Of a stretch of 64,000 bases of DNA, positions 22,300 to 32,800 are shown in pieces. Below the pieces are notes generated by a model. It searched no databases, was not told the origin of the DNA, and was given only the letters and a program-made list of their open reading frames with translations. Position numbers and translations under genes: made by a program. Source of the stretch: Gnetum montanum. Taxonomy: Eukaryota; Streptophyta; Gnetopsida; Gnetales; Gnetaceae. Numbering within the stretch: position 1 is the first letter of the stretch; each line of letters begins with the position of its first letter. The DNA is taken from NCBI GenBank assembly GCA_015680685.1, contig MNCI01001941.1, positions 737,318-801,317 of the forward strand, read 5' to 3'.

Positions 22300-24459
22300 G
22301 TTTGAATTGATGTGTTTCCTATAGATATTAGATGCTAAACATAATATTCATAAGCATCTTCTTGAATATATGAATATTGTGGCCTTGGCGGTGGTATTGC
22401 CCATGTCTATGATTGTTGCCACTACTACTAATATTAATCTTGTGGTTGGGGGTAGACTCTGCTTGGGTAGTATGCTGGCTAGTAGGGTTGCTTGATATTA
22501 CCTTGAGGATAAGGTAGTCTTTTGGGCATATGCTTCTTGACAAAGCTCCAATTGAGTGCATATACCCCAGATTCTTTCAAGTGGACCATAACATGACAAC
22601 ATCCCTTAGGATGTTCATACTAGCACACATTGTATCCTTCCTTTTCCTCTAAACTAGAGTTAGTGGTATCCTTCAATGCTTATAACTTTTGAGTTCATAA
22701 TCCCTTTTCTTCTTTCTTTCCTTACCCCTATTAAGTGCTTGTTTAGTCATTTCTTCCATAATATTTAGGGCTACAACAAATGTTTCATCCATTGAATCCT
22801 ATACATTCTCTACCTTAGTTGCTATATCATTGATTTATTTTTGAATGTGTAGAGTCATTTTCTAGATAACATCTTTCATGGTTTCATCCTCTTTCTTGTC
22901 ACATATTCACACATCTCTCTTTCAAATTGATGGATCTTTATTATACTCCTCACCTGATTCCATCTTTCTTAGCTCATCTTCCTCTTTTTCCACTTGGTTA
23001 ATTGGCTTTTGAATGTAATGAGTGATCAATTTTGATAGCCTACCTTAGGCGTAAACACCAAGAGTATTTCTAGTTTTTCTTCATAGCCCATCTATAATGT
23101 GCCTAAGCTATTCCCTTGGTGAAAATCCATGGCCTGGGCATCTATACAATAGTGAATAGTATTTTTCCATTACTACATCAAGGGTCTCATGAGTCCCTTG
23201 CTTCAATCCATGCATTTATTTTCTTAAATTAGATACTTGTGAATAATTTTGATATTTATCATTGAAGAGTACAAACATGGTACTCTAGAATCTGATTGAT
23301 TTAGGTTCTAATGACTTATACCAGCTCTTTGCCTCTTTCACAAGTGTTCTAGGAAATAGCTTCAATTTTTTCCAATCACTTTTGATATTTTGAAGGATGT
23401 AGAAATTGTGGAAATCTTGAAAGTGATGTTGTGAATCAACATTATAGCCACCTTCAAATCTCAACATGTTCATGTCTAGTCATTTGATTCAGCTATCTCT
23501 CACATGCTTGGTTGGTATATGGATAGCTTTGTGAATGTTTATCATGCTTTAGGTTTCCATGAAGGGTTCATCATCATGGTTAGATTCATATGATCTGTTG
23601 TAGCAGTGACCCCTTTTGTGCTCATACCTTTCTTGATCATCTCTTCAATCCCTTCATCTTCTATGTTCATATTCATTATCTTCTATTTGAAAGTATCTTG
23701 AATATTGGTCATAATGGTCATGTTTCCTCCTTTCTTCCCTACCATAGTCCTAGTACTTGTGATATGTTTTGTCAAAGTTCATTGATGATCATGATGAGGT
23801 ATATGAGGTAGTAGAAGAATGATGCTATCTTATTCTCCTTTCATGACTCTTATATGCTTCTTTGTAGGATTTGATAGCAATCCTTAGCCTTGAGTCCCAC
23901 TTATACCTTGAGTCAATGGCCTCCCCCTTAGGTGTCTCTGCTAGAGTGGAATTAAGCTAGGCTTTGATAGGTTCCTCACATATGATGATAGGTATTTTTG
24001 AAGGCTCCTCATGGCTTTGGTGAGGTTTCTCTAAAATAAATCCATCAACATCAATTTCTTCTAAGATAACAAGAGTGTTTAATTGCTTCCCTTTTCTGTG
24101 TACATGTCCATTGCATCATCTCTCCTTATCTGCTTCTTTGTGGATTCATAGGGTCTTGTCATGTGCTATGTCACATGATATCCTTCCTAGATTTGGTTCA
24201 AATGCAATCCCCATAAGGTAATTTAAATCATGTTAACTACTGCATGTTTTGGAGCTAGGACTATGTTACCTTGCATGTTCCTCCATCTCATTTAATTTTC
24301 TTAATGAAAGATGAAAGTGAAGTCTATATGATAAGAATCAGTGTGATCATAAGTGATTCTTATTTGCATTGGCATCCCCCATTCTTCTTCATTAATGATT
24401 CTATCATTACTTCTTCTTATCTCCTTAGAAGGTGGTGATGTATCTTTGTTTAAGGTCAT
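22300..24459 (-). pseudogene. gag of Athila-like element B
   Basis: The likely start is the ATG at 24459-24457 (MTLNKDTSPPS), about 130 bp inside the primer site. The capsid-like block is clear at 23473-23285: LRFEGGYNVDSQHHFQDF, then SDWKKLKLFPRTLVKEAKSWYKSLEPKSI, the plant retrotransposon gag pattern. The C-terminal part (22561-22328) is Gln, Pro and His rich. Numerous stops are present, so no full gag can be made. Confidence 0.65.
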
Positions 24460-24587
24460 GTTTGTGAATTAAGATGTTGATTAAGAGAATGTAACTTATT
24501 TGGGTTTATTTAAAAACATTAAGATTTTGACTTTGGGTTTCTAATACAACAAACTTTGGAAAATCAAATATTAAGCATACATTGACT

Positions 24588-24608
24588 TGTCCCCAGCAAC
24601 AACACCAA
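24588..24608 (-). promoter_or_regulatory. Primer-binding site of element B (tRNA-Asp type)
   Basis: The minus strand reads TTGGTGTTGTTGCTGGGGAC immediately inside the 5' LTR. The known Athila-type site complementary to plant tRNA-Asp begins TGGCGCCGTTGCCGGGGA. Every difference between the two in this stretch is C to T, four in all. Confidence 0.75.
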
Positions 24609-25523
24609 TGATAAGTGGTGAAGTAGTCCAACGTCTAACCATATGAGATACAAGTGTTCACATGTAGCTTGATCGAATTCTATGGATAACATAGTGTAAT
24701 TATGCTAGTAATTGATTTGAGTTCATGATCACTATCTTTCCACATGATCTAGTAAAATCAATGTGTATGGTTTAACTCATAGTTAGGTGTATGAAAACTA
24801 ATGTTTCTTTAGCCATTTTACTCATGGTAAACATAAGGTAAATGAAAGTGATTTCTAAATCTAAGTAAACAACAAATGAATCTAGTCTAGCCTAGGTGAT
24901 GGACATCCATTCCTAACTCTCTAGACATGTCTTGGACTTATGTAACCATTACTAGGATTACCAAGTATCTCACTACTGGGTGAACCAAGAAATTATACTA
25001 CTAGGTTATCAAATAATCACACTTTACACTCGGAATCAGTCATATCCATTCTACTTAATAATAGTAAAAGTAACGTTCATGGAAAAGTAAATAGTAACTA
25101 AGAAAAAATAGTAATCAATAGAATAAGTAAAAATAGTAAACATTATTCTAGGGACATAGTAAAGAAACTAATTAAATGTTTCAATGGTGAAAAGTAATCT
25201 CGATATTTATTGTCATTCACACTTGTGTCCAAGTATAAGATGCTCAAATAAAGACTTTGTACAATTACTTCACATCACACTATGGGCATACACTGCTAAG
25301 TGATAAGTGATAAAATTAAGAAAATAAACTAATAGAGTTTTGCTAAGATGGAATGAAAATTGTTATTTGGACTATGTGCCTAAGTGTCATATTTATAGGC
25401 CAGTATGTATCTACAATATCAGATATTTTACATCATAGCTTGTGTCCCGATATTGAGGATCCAATATTGTGGGTCTAATATCAAATGTTCGATATCATAG
25501 TTGTGTAAAAAATGGACTTATCA
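24609..25523 (-). repeat. 5' LTR of element B
   Basis: The 915-bp repeat begins TGATAAG and ends CTTATCA. It matches 15048-15958 closely but with many substitutions, which indicates an old insertion. A minus-strand TATA (CTATAAATATGAC) lies near 25397-25388. Confidence 0.85.
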
Positions 25524-26080
25524 AGTCATGTCTAATGCTTTCCTCAAATACATCCACCAATTGCTCCTGTACTGCAAGCCTCACACTTGGACTTTTAGTA
25601 AACACATCTAAAGCTATGTGGGCTAGGAGTAGGAGGTTATCACATTTGATTAAGCTTCACTCATCCATCCTAAACTTATAGATAACTAAAACAAGAATAA
25701 AAAATTATAACCTAAGCAGTTAATGAAAGAAAAAAAATCATGAACCAAAGATAACAATCTTACTTACCATGTATGTGGTAGATGATGCCTAGAGGGGTTT
25801 GGAACCATGTATGGACATAGTGGCTAATAATCAAAGTGTTGTTCATGTTATATTGGTTGAACTTAGGCATCTTCCAAAATTTAAATAATTTATGAGTGTT
25901 CACAGTAGTCATGTCATCATGCCTCTCTCCCTCTGTGTGAACATTAGGTTCATTAATCAAGAACTTGACTATCAAGCTAGAGGAACTAGTTAGAAGGGTT
26001 TCCACTATTGTTGATGCCATCTTTAAGGTCAAGTTTTTCATCTTTTGGTATCTTAAAACATTAAGAAAAATGGAGAACAA
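25524..26080 (-). pseudogene. Spliced-looking gene fragment of unknown function
   Basis: I do not recognise this protein. The minus strand has an open stretch ending HTWFQTPLGIIYHIHG (to about 25770), followed by a GTAAGT donor. After about 85 bases there is an acceptor (TTGTTTTAG) near 25686, then a second segment containing DNLLLLAHIALDVFTKSP and RLAVQEQLVDVF, which runs into the LTR of element B at 25523. One in-frame TGA (probably an old CGA) interrupts it. It is either a captured host fragment or part of an older element cut by B. The true start is unclear. Confidence 0.35.
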
Positions 26081-26159
26081 GGTTGTTGTGTGGTGGTATG
26101 ATTATTGTGATTGTAGGACAAGAAATTGGATTGAAACAAGAAGGTTTGAGAAAGATTAA

Positions 26160-27140
26160 GAACATGGATAGAAAATGAAGAATTCAAAGTGTAAAGGAAA
26201 GTTAAAGAAATATGTCTCTAAGAAATAGTAGATGTCTTCATAGAATTGAGGGTTACATAGGTAAAGGCATCTTCAAGAACTAGTAGATGTCTTTCATCAG
26301 ACATAGATGTCTTCATAGAATGCAAGCTAGTTTCAAAAAGATGGCTTTCACTAGACAAAGACATCTTCCTAGAATAAAGACTAGTTTAAGAAGGATGTCA
26401 TTTCCTAGGCAAAGATATCTTTCCAGAATGAAGGAAAATATAGAAAGATGTCTTAGACATGAAAAAGATGTCTTCCATGACCATTAGCTAGTTAGTGCAG
26501 GAGTTCAAAGATGAATTTGGAAACATGGTAACTATAAGAAGACATCATACTCATTGGAAAATGTGCAAGCTTTAGTATTATCATTGTGTAATCATTTAAC
26601 AATTATTGTAATCATTATTGCTACTCATTGTTTTATCTTTTGTCTATTGTAAAGTATATTGTATCTTAAGTACAAGGACTAGCAAACCAATTTGCATTCA
26701 TCCCTTGTAGTTATTATTCTCTCTTGTTGCCCTTCAGGGTTGATGTGCTTCTTGTAGGAAGGCATCTTGATTGAGCTTGTTAGGATCTTGCTAAATTGAG
26801 TGGTTGTGTAGCACCACAACACTCTCGAGCATAGCTCAAGATTGTAAAGGTTGTGGAAGCTTAGAAAACACATTCTAATCTTATTAAAACCTTACAGGAT
26901 TGAGTGGTTGGTGTAGTGTCACAACACTCTGAAGTGGAGCTTAGATCTTATACAAGGTATGGTACCCTTCAAACCATATTTAAGAGAAAAAAAGTTTAGA
27001 GTTGTTCTTGTGATCTACCTTCCAAGTGTGGACTACCCAAGTTGGGGAACCATGTTCAATTTGGTGTGTATGCTTCATTCAAAGAATTTAAATTAGGAAA
27101 ACTTATTTATCCCTCCTCCTTCTAAGTTTAATGATCCACA
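26160..27140 (+). mobile_element. 5' LTR region of copia element E (left limit approximate)
   Basis: The right end reads ATCCACA followed by a Met-tRNA-like primer site. The segment 26500-27100 matches, in inverse orientation, 48515-49140 and 53800-54420 in the X copies (shared words such as gtggacta or gtccacacttgga, gggttgatg.gcttcttgta, aaggttgtgga). It includes a GATGTC-rich repeat at 26280-26470. The left boundary is not seen. Confidence 0.45.
26285..26470. repeat. Three imperfect 54-bp tandem repeats with GATGTCTT core
   Basis: Units of about 54 bp start near 26302, 26356 and 26410. Each contains aagatgtctt-like and agaatgaag-like words. Because 54 is divisible by three, the open frame reads an 18-residue repeat of the type RQRHLPRIKTSLRRMSFP. 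It lies in the upstream part of the copia LTR and is probably non-coding. Confidence 0.65.
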
Positions 27141-27142
27141 AG

Positions 27143-27155
27143 TGGTATTGAATCC
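27143..27155 (+). promoter_or_regulatory. Primer-binding site of copia element E (initiator Met-tRNA type)
   Basis: TGGTATTGAATCC follows the LTR end. It resembles the common plant copia site TGGTATCAGAGCC with a few changes. Confidence 0.55.
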
Positions 27156-27806
27156 TGGTACTCTTGTGCTCTACATCCATTTGCAAGAGTGAACATGGAA
27201 GGGGTAATCAACATCAAAAACATCTAGATAAAGAGCCTAATGTACATCATCAATTGGTGTGTTCAATTCATTTATCACATCTGTTATAAAGGTAAGGATC
27301 TCATTTCCTTCCTTACATTCAAAAATATAGAAGACTATGTTTGTGAAGTTGACAATTCTTGTGATTATCAAAATGACATTTCCTTTGAAGAAGGGTATGA
27401 GATATTTTGCCATAAAATTCTCTCTTTTTGAAATTTTTGCATTGAGATAAAATATTTTTTACATGTCAAGGAAGTAAAAATTAAAGTTCTTAATGATGAA
27501 TGCTCGTATCTCAAAAACAAAAAAAATAAACTTAGACCTTCAAGTTGAGATTCAAGCACTACCAAATATGATTGAGCAAATGAACAAGAGTTCTATGAAG
27601 AAGTTCAAAGATCAAAAATAGTGTTTATCAAGGTTTGGAAAATCTTCTAAACCTAAAAATTGAAATGCTTCTTTTGTAGTAAGTATGATCATATTCAAGC
27701 TTTTTGATATCTTAGAATGCATCACTACTCTTGGTCTTTGCAAGACTAGCCTAGAAAGAAAACCATGTAGGTTTGGGAAGGAAAAGAAAGAAAGATTGAA
27801 AAGAAT
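27156..27806 (+). pseudogene. gag remnant of copia element E
   Basis: Plus-strand fragments of a copia gag remain. A zinc-knuckle remnant reads KCFFCSKYDHIQAF at about 27660-27705 (C-x2-C-x4-H, with the last Cys lost to a stop). Upstream there is a charged segment DECSYLKNKKNKL near 27500. The frame is interrupted by stops, and the N-terminal half is not recognisable. It leads directly into the protease. Confidence 0.5.
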
Positions 27807-28067
27807 TTGATGGCTCAAATTACTTTCTCTAAGGACAATACTAGCACATGGTATATTGATAGTGGGTGTTCGAGGCACATGATAGGTGACAAATCCTACT
27901 TCAACCACTTCATAGAACAAAATTGTGACACATTCACATTTGGAGTTGACATGGAAGCACCTATAATAGTTATTGGTATCATAGGAGGTAAAGGTAAGAG
28001 ATTACCAACTATGAACAAAGTGTTTTTCCTTGATGGATTAAAACATAGTCTTCTTAGTGTAATTTAG
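27807..28067 (+). pseudogene. Aspartic protease of copia element E
   Basis: The open stretch encodes STWYIDSGCSRHMIGDKSYF (about 27840-27900), the copia protease active site with intact DSG, then VFFLDGLKHSLLSVI at the end. This pattern (WYIDSG-S-HM and L-N-LSV) is characteristic of Ty1/copia polyproteins. A TAG at 28066-28068, where Gln is expected (SVIQ), ends the frame. The protein would release gag, integrase and RT from the polyprotein. Confidence 0.8.
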
Positions 28068-28985
28068 ATATATGATTCAAATTTTAATGTTAGGTTTTCA
28101 AAAGAAAGTTGTAGAATAAAAGATTTATCTATAGGGAATATTATGATTGAAGGATCTAGAAAACGAAATGTGTATAAGACTATTTTTTGAAATTCTTCTA
28201 ACCTTGAATCCAAGTGTTTAGTAAGTTGTGTAGATGGTACATGTTTTTGGCATAGGAATCTAGGCCACATAAATAAGAAAGTTCTTTAGACCTTGGTATC
28301 TAAGGAAATGGTCAGTGGTCTCCCTAAGCTCAAAGACTTCAACCTAAATACATGTGAGGCCTATCAGAAAGGAAAATAAATGAGGGTGAGAGTTGGTAAG
28401 AAAATTTGTATTTCTACTACTCTTCCTTTAAATATACTTCATATGGATGTGGTTGGTCCAATTAAAACTCTTAGCTTTGGAAACAAAAGATACTTTTTAA
28501 CCATTATTGATGATTATTATTACTTTACTTGGGTTTCCTTTTTATATCACAAAGATGAGGTGTCTGATCATTTTTTGAGAATTAGTAATCAGATCCAAAA
28601 ATAAAAATGATATGTTATTAAAGTCATTAGAAGAAATAATGGAGGTGAGTTCAAAAATGAAAATTTTAAAAACTTTTGTCAAATGAATGGTATTCTACAT
28701 CAATTCTCTACTGCATGAACTCAACAAAATGGGGTAGTTGACCAAAAAATAGAATCTTGAATGAGATGGGAAGAATCATATTAAATGATCAAATTCTTCC
28801 TCATACTTTTAAGCTGAAGCCATCAACACTACTTGTTACAAGTCCAATAGAGTTATGGTAAGAAGATTCACTTCTAAAATTCCTTATGAAATACAAACTC
28901 ATAGGAAACCTTTGGTAGCTTATTTTCATGTTTTTTGTTCAAAATGTTGTTGTGACCAAAAATCTCATTTGTTGGAAGAAAACCA
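28068..28985 (+). pseudogene. GAG-pre-integrase and integrase of copia element E, truncated
   Basis: Continuing the polyprotein, 28245-28375 reads HRNLGHINKKVL...LVSKEMVSGLPKL, then CEAYQKGK, the pre-integrase zinc region. After a TAA (expected Gln) the integrase core reads PLNILHMDVVGPIKT, GNKRYFLTIIDDY..FTWVSFL and, at about 28620-28740, RRNNGGEFKN. The second catalytic Asp of the usual D-N-G-G-E-F block is Asn, and frameshifts follow. Homology ends near 28985, where the LTR of element C begins. The element therefore lacks RT and RNase H here, most likely because C or a deletion cut it. Confidence 0.75.
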
Positions 28986-28989
28986 AGGA

Positions 28990-30480
28990 TCCTTGGTGTA
29001 AGGAATTCTTCAAATCAAAATCCCTAGGACCTCCATGAGAGAAATGGGATTCAAGGCACCCTGTCTAGTCTGGTAGATCAACCAAGGACTTATGAGATGC
29101 AAAATGTAGGAGTATAAATAGATCCAAAAAGTGCATAGAAAAAAATTTAATTTTAACACAAACCTCAAAACTTAAAAATTTATTGAGAAAGAATAAAGAA
29201 TAAGTTAGAGAAATGTGTACAAATGGTGCTTGGATGACCAGATAGGGGGTTCACTTATGCAAGAGTTCAAATCCCATTGAAGTTGATGTGATTTTCTCCA
29301 TGATCTAGGTGTTAAGCCACTCTTGATGCTATCGAACCTTTCTTCACTAATACAACCTTAGATCTATAAGTTGGGTCACTTCTAGGACATGAGAAAGGTG
29401 GAAAATTTGGATGCCAAATTGCTCCATGCTAGGGTTTGAAAATCCCATAGGTGTGACATTGACATAAAAAATACACAAATCTCAAGGCCATAATGCTTCC
29501 ATGTTAAGGTTCAAGAGAATGCATGTATGGGAACTTTCAAGAGCTCTTGAGTGCTTGAAAATGCCCTAAGTGTAGAATTGTAAAATTAGCTAAACTTTTT
29601 TGAAAAATTATTGGAACCAAATTTTCTTTTATGCCCAAAAGTTGTTGAACCTTGTCAAAAATTTCTAAACAAATTCTAAAACCTCTAAATGATGTTTGAG
29701 GTTATCTTTTATAGGATGTTTGGGCCATGAATGGGGCTGTAAATTGGTTGTGAAATGGCTACAAATTTACTGTAATTTTAGGTGAGATGGATATCCAAAT
29801 TTAGGGGTTACCATACATAGTAAGTTCTTTTCCCCATGGTCATTCCATTTACTATAAATATTAACTAGGGCACACCTATCACACTAGAGATGAATCTTCC
29901 ATGCTATGTTCTTCACCATGCTTATTGAAGTGGTTGGTCAATGCTGAAGTGCATCAAGTGATGAATTTTTGCTTTTGTGGCTTCCATACTAGGGGGATTG
30001 AGTTTTCCATATTGGGAATGAAGACTCCACAGAGGGGGGAAACTTTCACATTTAGGGGGGAAACTTTCTAGGATAAGGAAAAAATTCCATGCTGGGTAAA
30101 AAACTTCTAGGCTAGGGAAAAAGTTTCTAGGCTATGCATGTGGTCTCCATGGTGAAGGGGAAAAGTTTCCAAAACCCCCACCCTTCCATGCTATGGGTAG
30201 TTGAGATCTAGCCCCCTACATGTGTTTCTAGCATAGAAAAATGTATACCCCCCATATAACCCATCAAATTATTCTTTTTCTCATTTNAAAGTATGTGAAA
30301 TTTCCCTTTATGGGTTACAATTTTCACATTTATATGAAGTTTTGCTTTGGGTTTCATGGGGTGAAAGTTACATGATGAAGATTGGTTATAACATGAAAAA
30401 TTTTGTTGTGTTTCAATGGTCCCTCTTTGTTGATGCCAAGAGGCACTAATAAAGAATAGAAAACACTATAGCATATTATA
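28990..30480 (-). mobile_element. 3' LTR region of Tat-like element C (approximate)
   Basis: The segment lies between the copia fragment and the integrase end of element C. Its start (29030-29090) resembles the LTR region of element A near 13255-13315. A minus-strand TATA-like word (CCTATAAAAG) lies at about 29714-29705. Within it, 29975-30190 holds short repeats built on ctaggctaggg/ctttcta words. A single N is at 30287 without flanking duplication. The exact ends are not certain. Confidence 0.4.
29975..30190. repeat. Short degenerate repeats (GGGAAACTTTCTAGG type)
   Basis: Words such as ggggaaactttc, gggaaaaagtttctaggcta and ttccatgctggg recur at roughly 20-35 bp intervals. They recall the ttttccatgctaggg words of the array at 34540-36480. 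Confidence 0.55.
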
Positions 30481-30639
30481 CTAGTAAAATGCATATAGGC
30501 CACATGAAAATTAGGCTCTCCAAGTTACCAAGGTTGGTTTTTTAAGGCCATGGTGGACCATGGTCTTAGTTTAAGGCCCTGTCAAGTCATGTTGCTAGTT
30601 TAAGGTCGTAGCAAACTATTGAAAGTAGGATTTCTTGAT

Positions 30640-31765
30640 GATGATTATTGGCTACATGTAGTATGGCTTTAGATAGGAATGATTGACCAGATTGGCCAAC
30701 CAATTTCCATCCATGTTAACTATTTTGAATGCTCTATTCCCATAGGCTCTAGTGATAAGGAAGGGCCCTTCCTAGTTTGCTAAGAATTTTTTGGCATGCT
30801 AACAGATGACCTTCAGGAGTAGGTCCCCCTCCTTGATCTTGTGCATGGTCAAGTCAGGTTGATGTTGTCACTTCTATCTCTCTTGATAATGCTTGATGTG
30901 ATCAAGCACTTGCATACACCACTCCTCCACTGAATCTAGGGCTATTGTCTTCAACTCCTTGTTCTACTCATTGTTGATGAAGTTGATCAAGGCTACTCGA
31001 AGCAATGGCACCTACAATTTAAGAGGTAAAATAACTTCAAAACCATAAACAAGGCTATAAGTGGTCATGCTAGTTGTCATGTGATAAGTTATTCTATATG
31101 CCCATAGTGCATGGACAAGCCACTCATGCCACTTCTATTTGCTATTGTTGAGCATCTTCTTGAACAAGTTGATGGTGGCATTGTTGTTTACTTTTGCTTG
31201 CCCATTAGCTTAAGGGTAGTAAGGTGACAAGAAAGAATGCTTAATGTCTAGGTTGTGACAAAAATACTTGGTTTCTTGGCTACTAAATTGAGGTCCATTA
31301 TCCATAACTATGGTCATGGGTATGCTAAAATGGGAACAATGTCATCTAGGATAAATTTGCAAACTTTTTCAGATGTGGTCTTCCTTAGGGGAATAGCCTC
31401 AATCCACTTGGTAAAGTATTAAGTTGTGGTGATGATGAAGCTATGTCCTATGGAAGACTTATGCATTATGGGTCCAATGATATCAAACCCTCATTGTTGA
31501 AATGGCCATATTATCTAGGTCTTATGTAACTCAGTTGGTGATACATGTATTATATTTCTATATCATTGGCATGTGTCACATTGCTTAATATTTTGCAGGT
31601 AGTCATGCTCCATATGGGGCCAATAGTAGCCTAACTATCTAATCTTATTAGCCATGGCTCTAGGTCCTATATGTCTTCCACAAAAACCCTCATGAACCTC
31701 CTCTAGGACTATTCTAGATTCAATTTTACCTAAGTACTTTTGGAGCATTCCATCATAGGAGCATT
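30640..31765 (-). pseudogene. Integrase of Tat-like element C
   Basis: On the minus strand the HHCC finger reads EVHEGFCGRHIGPR...GYYWPHMEHDYLQNIKQCDTC (about 31710-31570). The core follows: GFDIIGPI with the first Asp, TKWIEAIPLRKTTSE, VIDNGPQFSS with the second Asp, and NGQAKVNN, where the catalytic Glu is Lys (GAA to AAA). The C-terminal WEGPFLITRAYGNRAFKI and LVNHSYLKPYY finish near 30650. A TGA in place of Trp precedes the first catalytic block. The E-to-K change alone would abolish strand transfer. Confidence 0.8.
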
Positions 31766-31929
31766 AACATAATGTGTTATCACCTACAATGACATATTGC
31801 TTTGATTGCTTATGTATGGCATCCTTTTGAGTAGTAGTCATGCCATGTGAGGATTCACCATGTGTAAGGTAAAATTTGATATCATCATACCACTCCTTGA
31901 TAGGAGTAGTATGAATGATGGCCACAAAG

Positions 31930-32474
31930 GTATCCTCAATGTCCTATGTGATAGCAATAGCATAGTCCATAGTTAAGATGGGCAACTTGCTAAACACATT
32001 TGGCATCACACTAAGGGCTAGTATTGTAATTTCATTAGCTATGGAATTTTCATTTCTACGTATGTATTGGACATCAACATCTATGAATTGTTGTAATAAC
32101 TACTTCCATAGGTCATAGTAAGCTTGTAAGTGCGTAGCTTTGAATGCATATACTTCAATTACTTGGTTAATCATGAGTTGTGAATTGCCTTTGATGACTG
32201 GGCATCTAATTCCTATGTCATGAGCTACCATGTTCCTCTAATCAAACCCTCATGTTTTGCTATGTTGTTCATACATGGGAACTCAAAAAATAGGCAAAGG
32301 GTTGGATCTCACTAGATGGGAATGTCATAATGGCAGCAACATTAGCCTCATGGGTAGTTGAAGCTCCATCAAAGTTCATGACTGCCTCATAACCCTTGAG
32401 CACTTGGCTAACTGAGTTAATGTATTCATTAAGAAACTTAGGATCTATGATTTCTTGGTCATCAACAGGTGAAA
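31930..32474 (-). pseudogene. Second, archaeal-type RNase H of element C
   Basis: The minus strand reads VMNFDGASTTHEANVAAIMTF (about 32385-32325), with the catalytic Asp kept. The next block should read NN..EYEGL but reads MNNIAKHEGL, so the Glu position is Lys. The ending resembles the same domain in element A. Stops interrupt it. Its presence after the RT-linked RNase H assigns the element to the Tat-like group. Confidence 0.7.
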
Positions 32475-32800
32475 CTATTGGGATATACAACTACTTTCGT
32501 AGATGTTGGTCATTATGGCTCTGAGTATGTTGTCCTTGTAAATTACGTTGACTTGGCTTCTAAAGAGGTAGTGTCTCCATTTCTTCAAAGAGAATACTAG
32601 TGCTAAACAATGCTTCTCTGCTTCATTGTATTGAGTCTCGTGGGCAACTAATGCATGGCTAAGGTAGTATACAAGCATTTTTGCATCATCATCACATTTT
32701 TGATAGACTAGAGTGGCAATGGATGTATCACAGATGATGAGATAAACATAAAATGGTTTACCCTCTTGTGGAGAATAGACTATCAGTAGTTGTGTGAACT
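32475..32800 (-). pseudogene. RT-linked RNase H of element C
   Basis: The minus strand encodes LVYYLSHALVAHETQYNEAEKHCLALVFSLKKWRHYLF followed by VIYKDNILRAIM, the gypsy RNase H pattern; these are quoted as separate blocks along 32678-32500. It lies between RT and the second RNase H. It is very similar to 1346-1689 in element A. Confidence 0.75.

Larger units (their letters stand above)
15048..25523 (-). mobile_element. Athila-like element B lacking pol
   Basis: This is a 10.5-kb element bounded by related LTRs that start TGATAAG and end CTTATCA. The primer site at the right shows it runs on the minus strand. In element order it holds gag, protease, a linker, an A-rich tract, an internal promoter, an env-like ORF, the purine tract and the 3' LTR. 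No RT, RNase H or integrase blocks appear between the protease and the env-like gene. It is therefore a defective, non-autonomous derivative that would have needed enzymes supplied by an intact relative. Confidence 0.75.

Noticed and set aside
26287-26487. 18-residue protein repeat
   Set aside because: The DNA is a 54-bp tandem repeat within an LTR. An open frame follows from the unit length being divisible by three, so it is recorded as a DNA repeat only.
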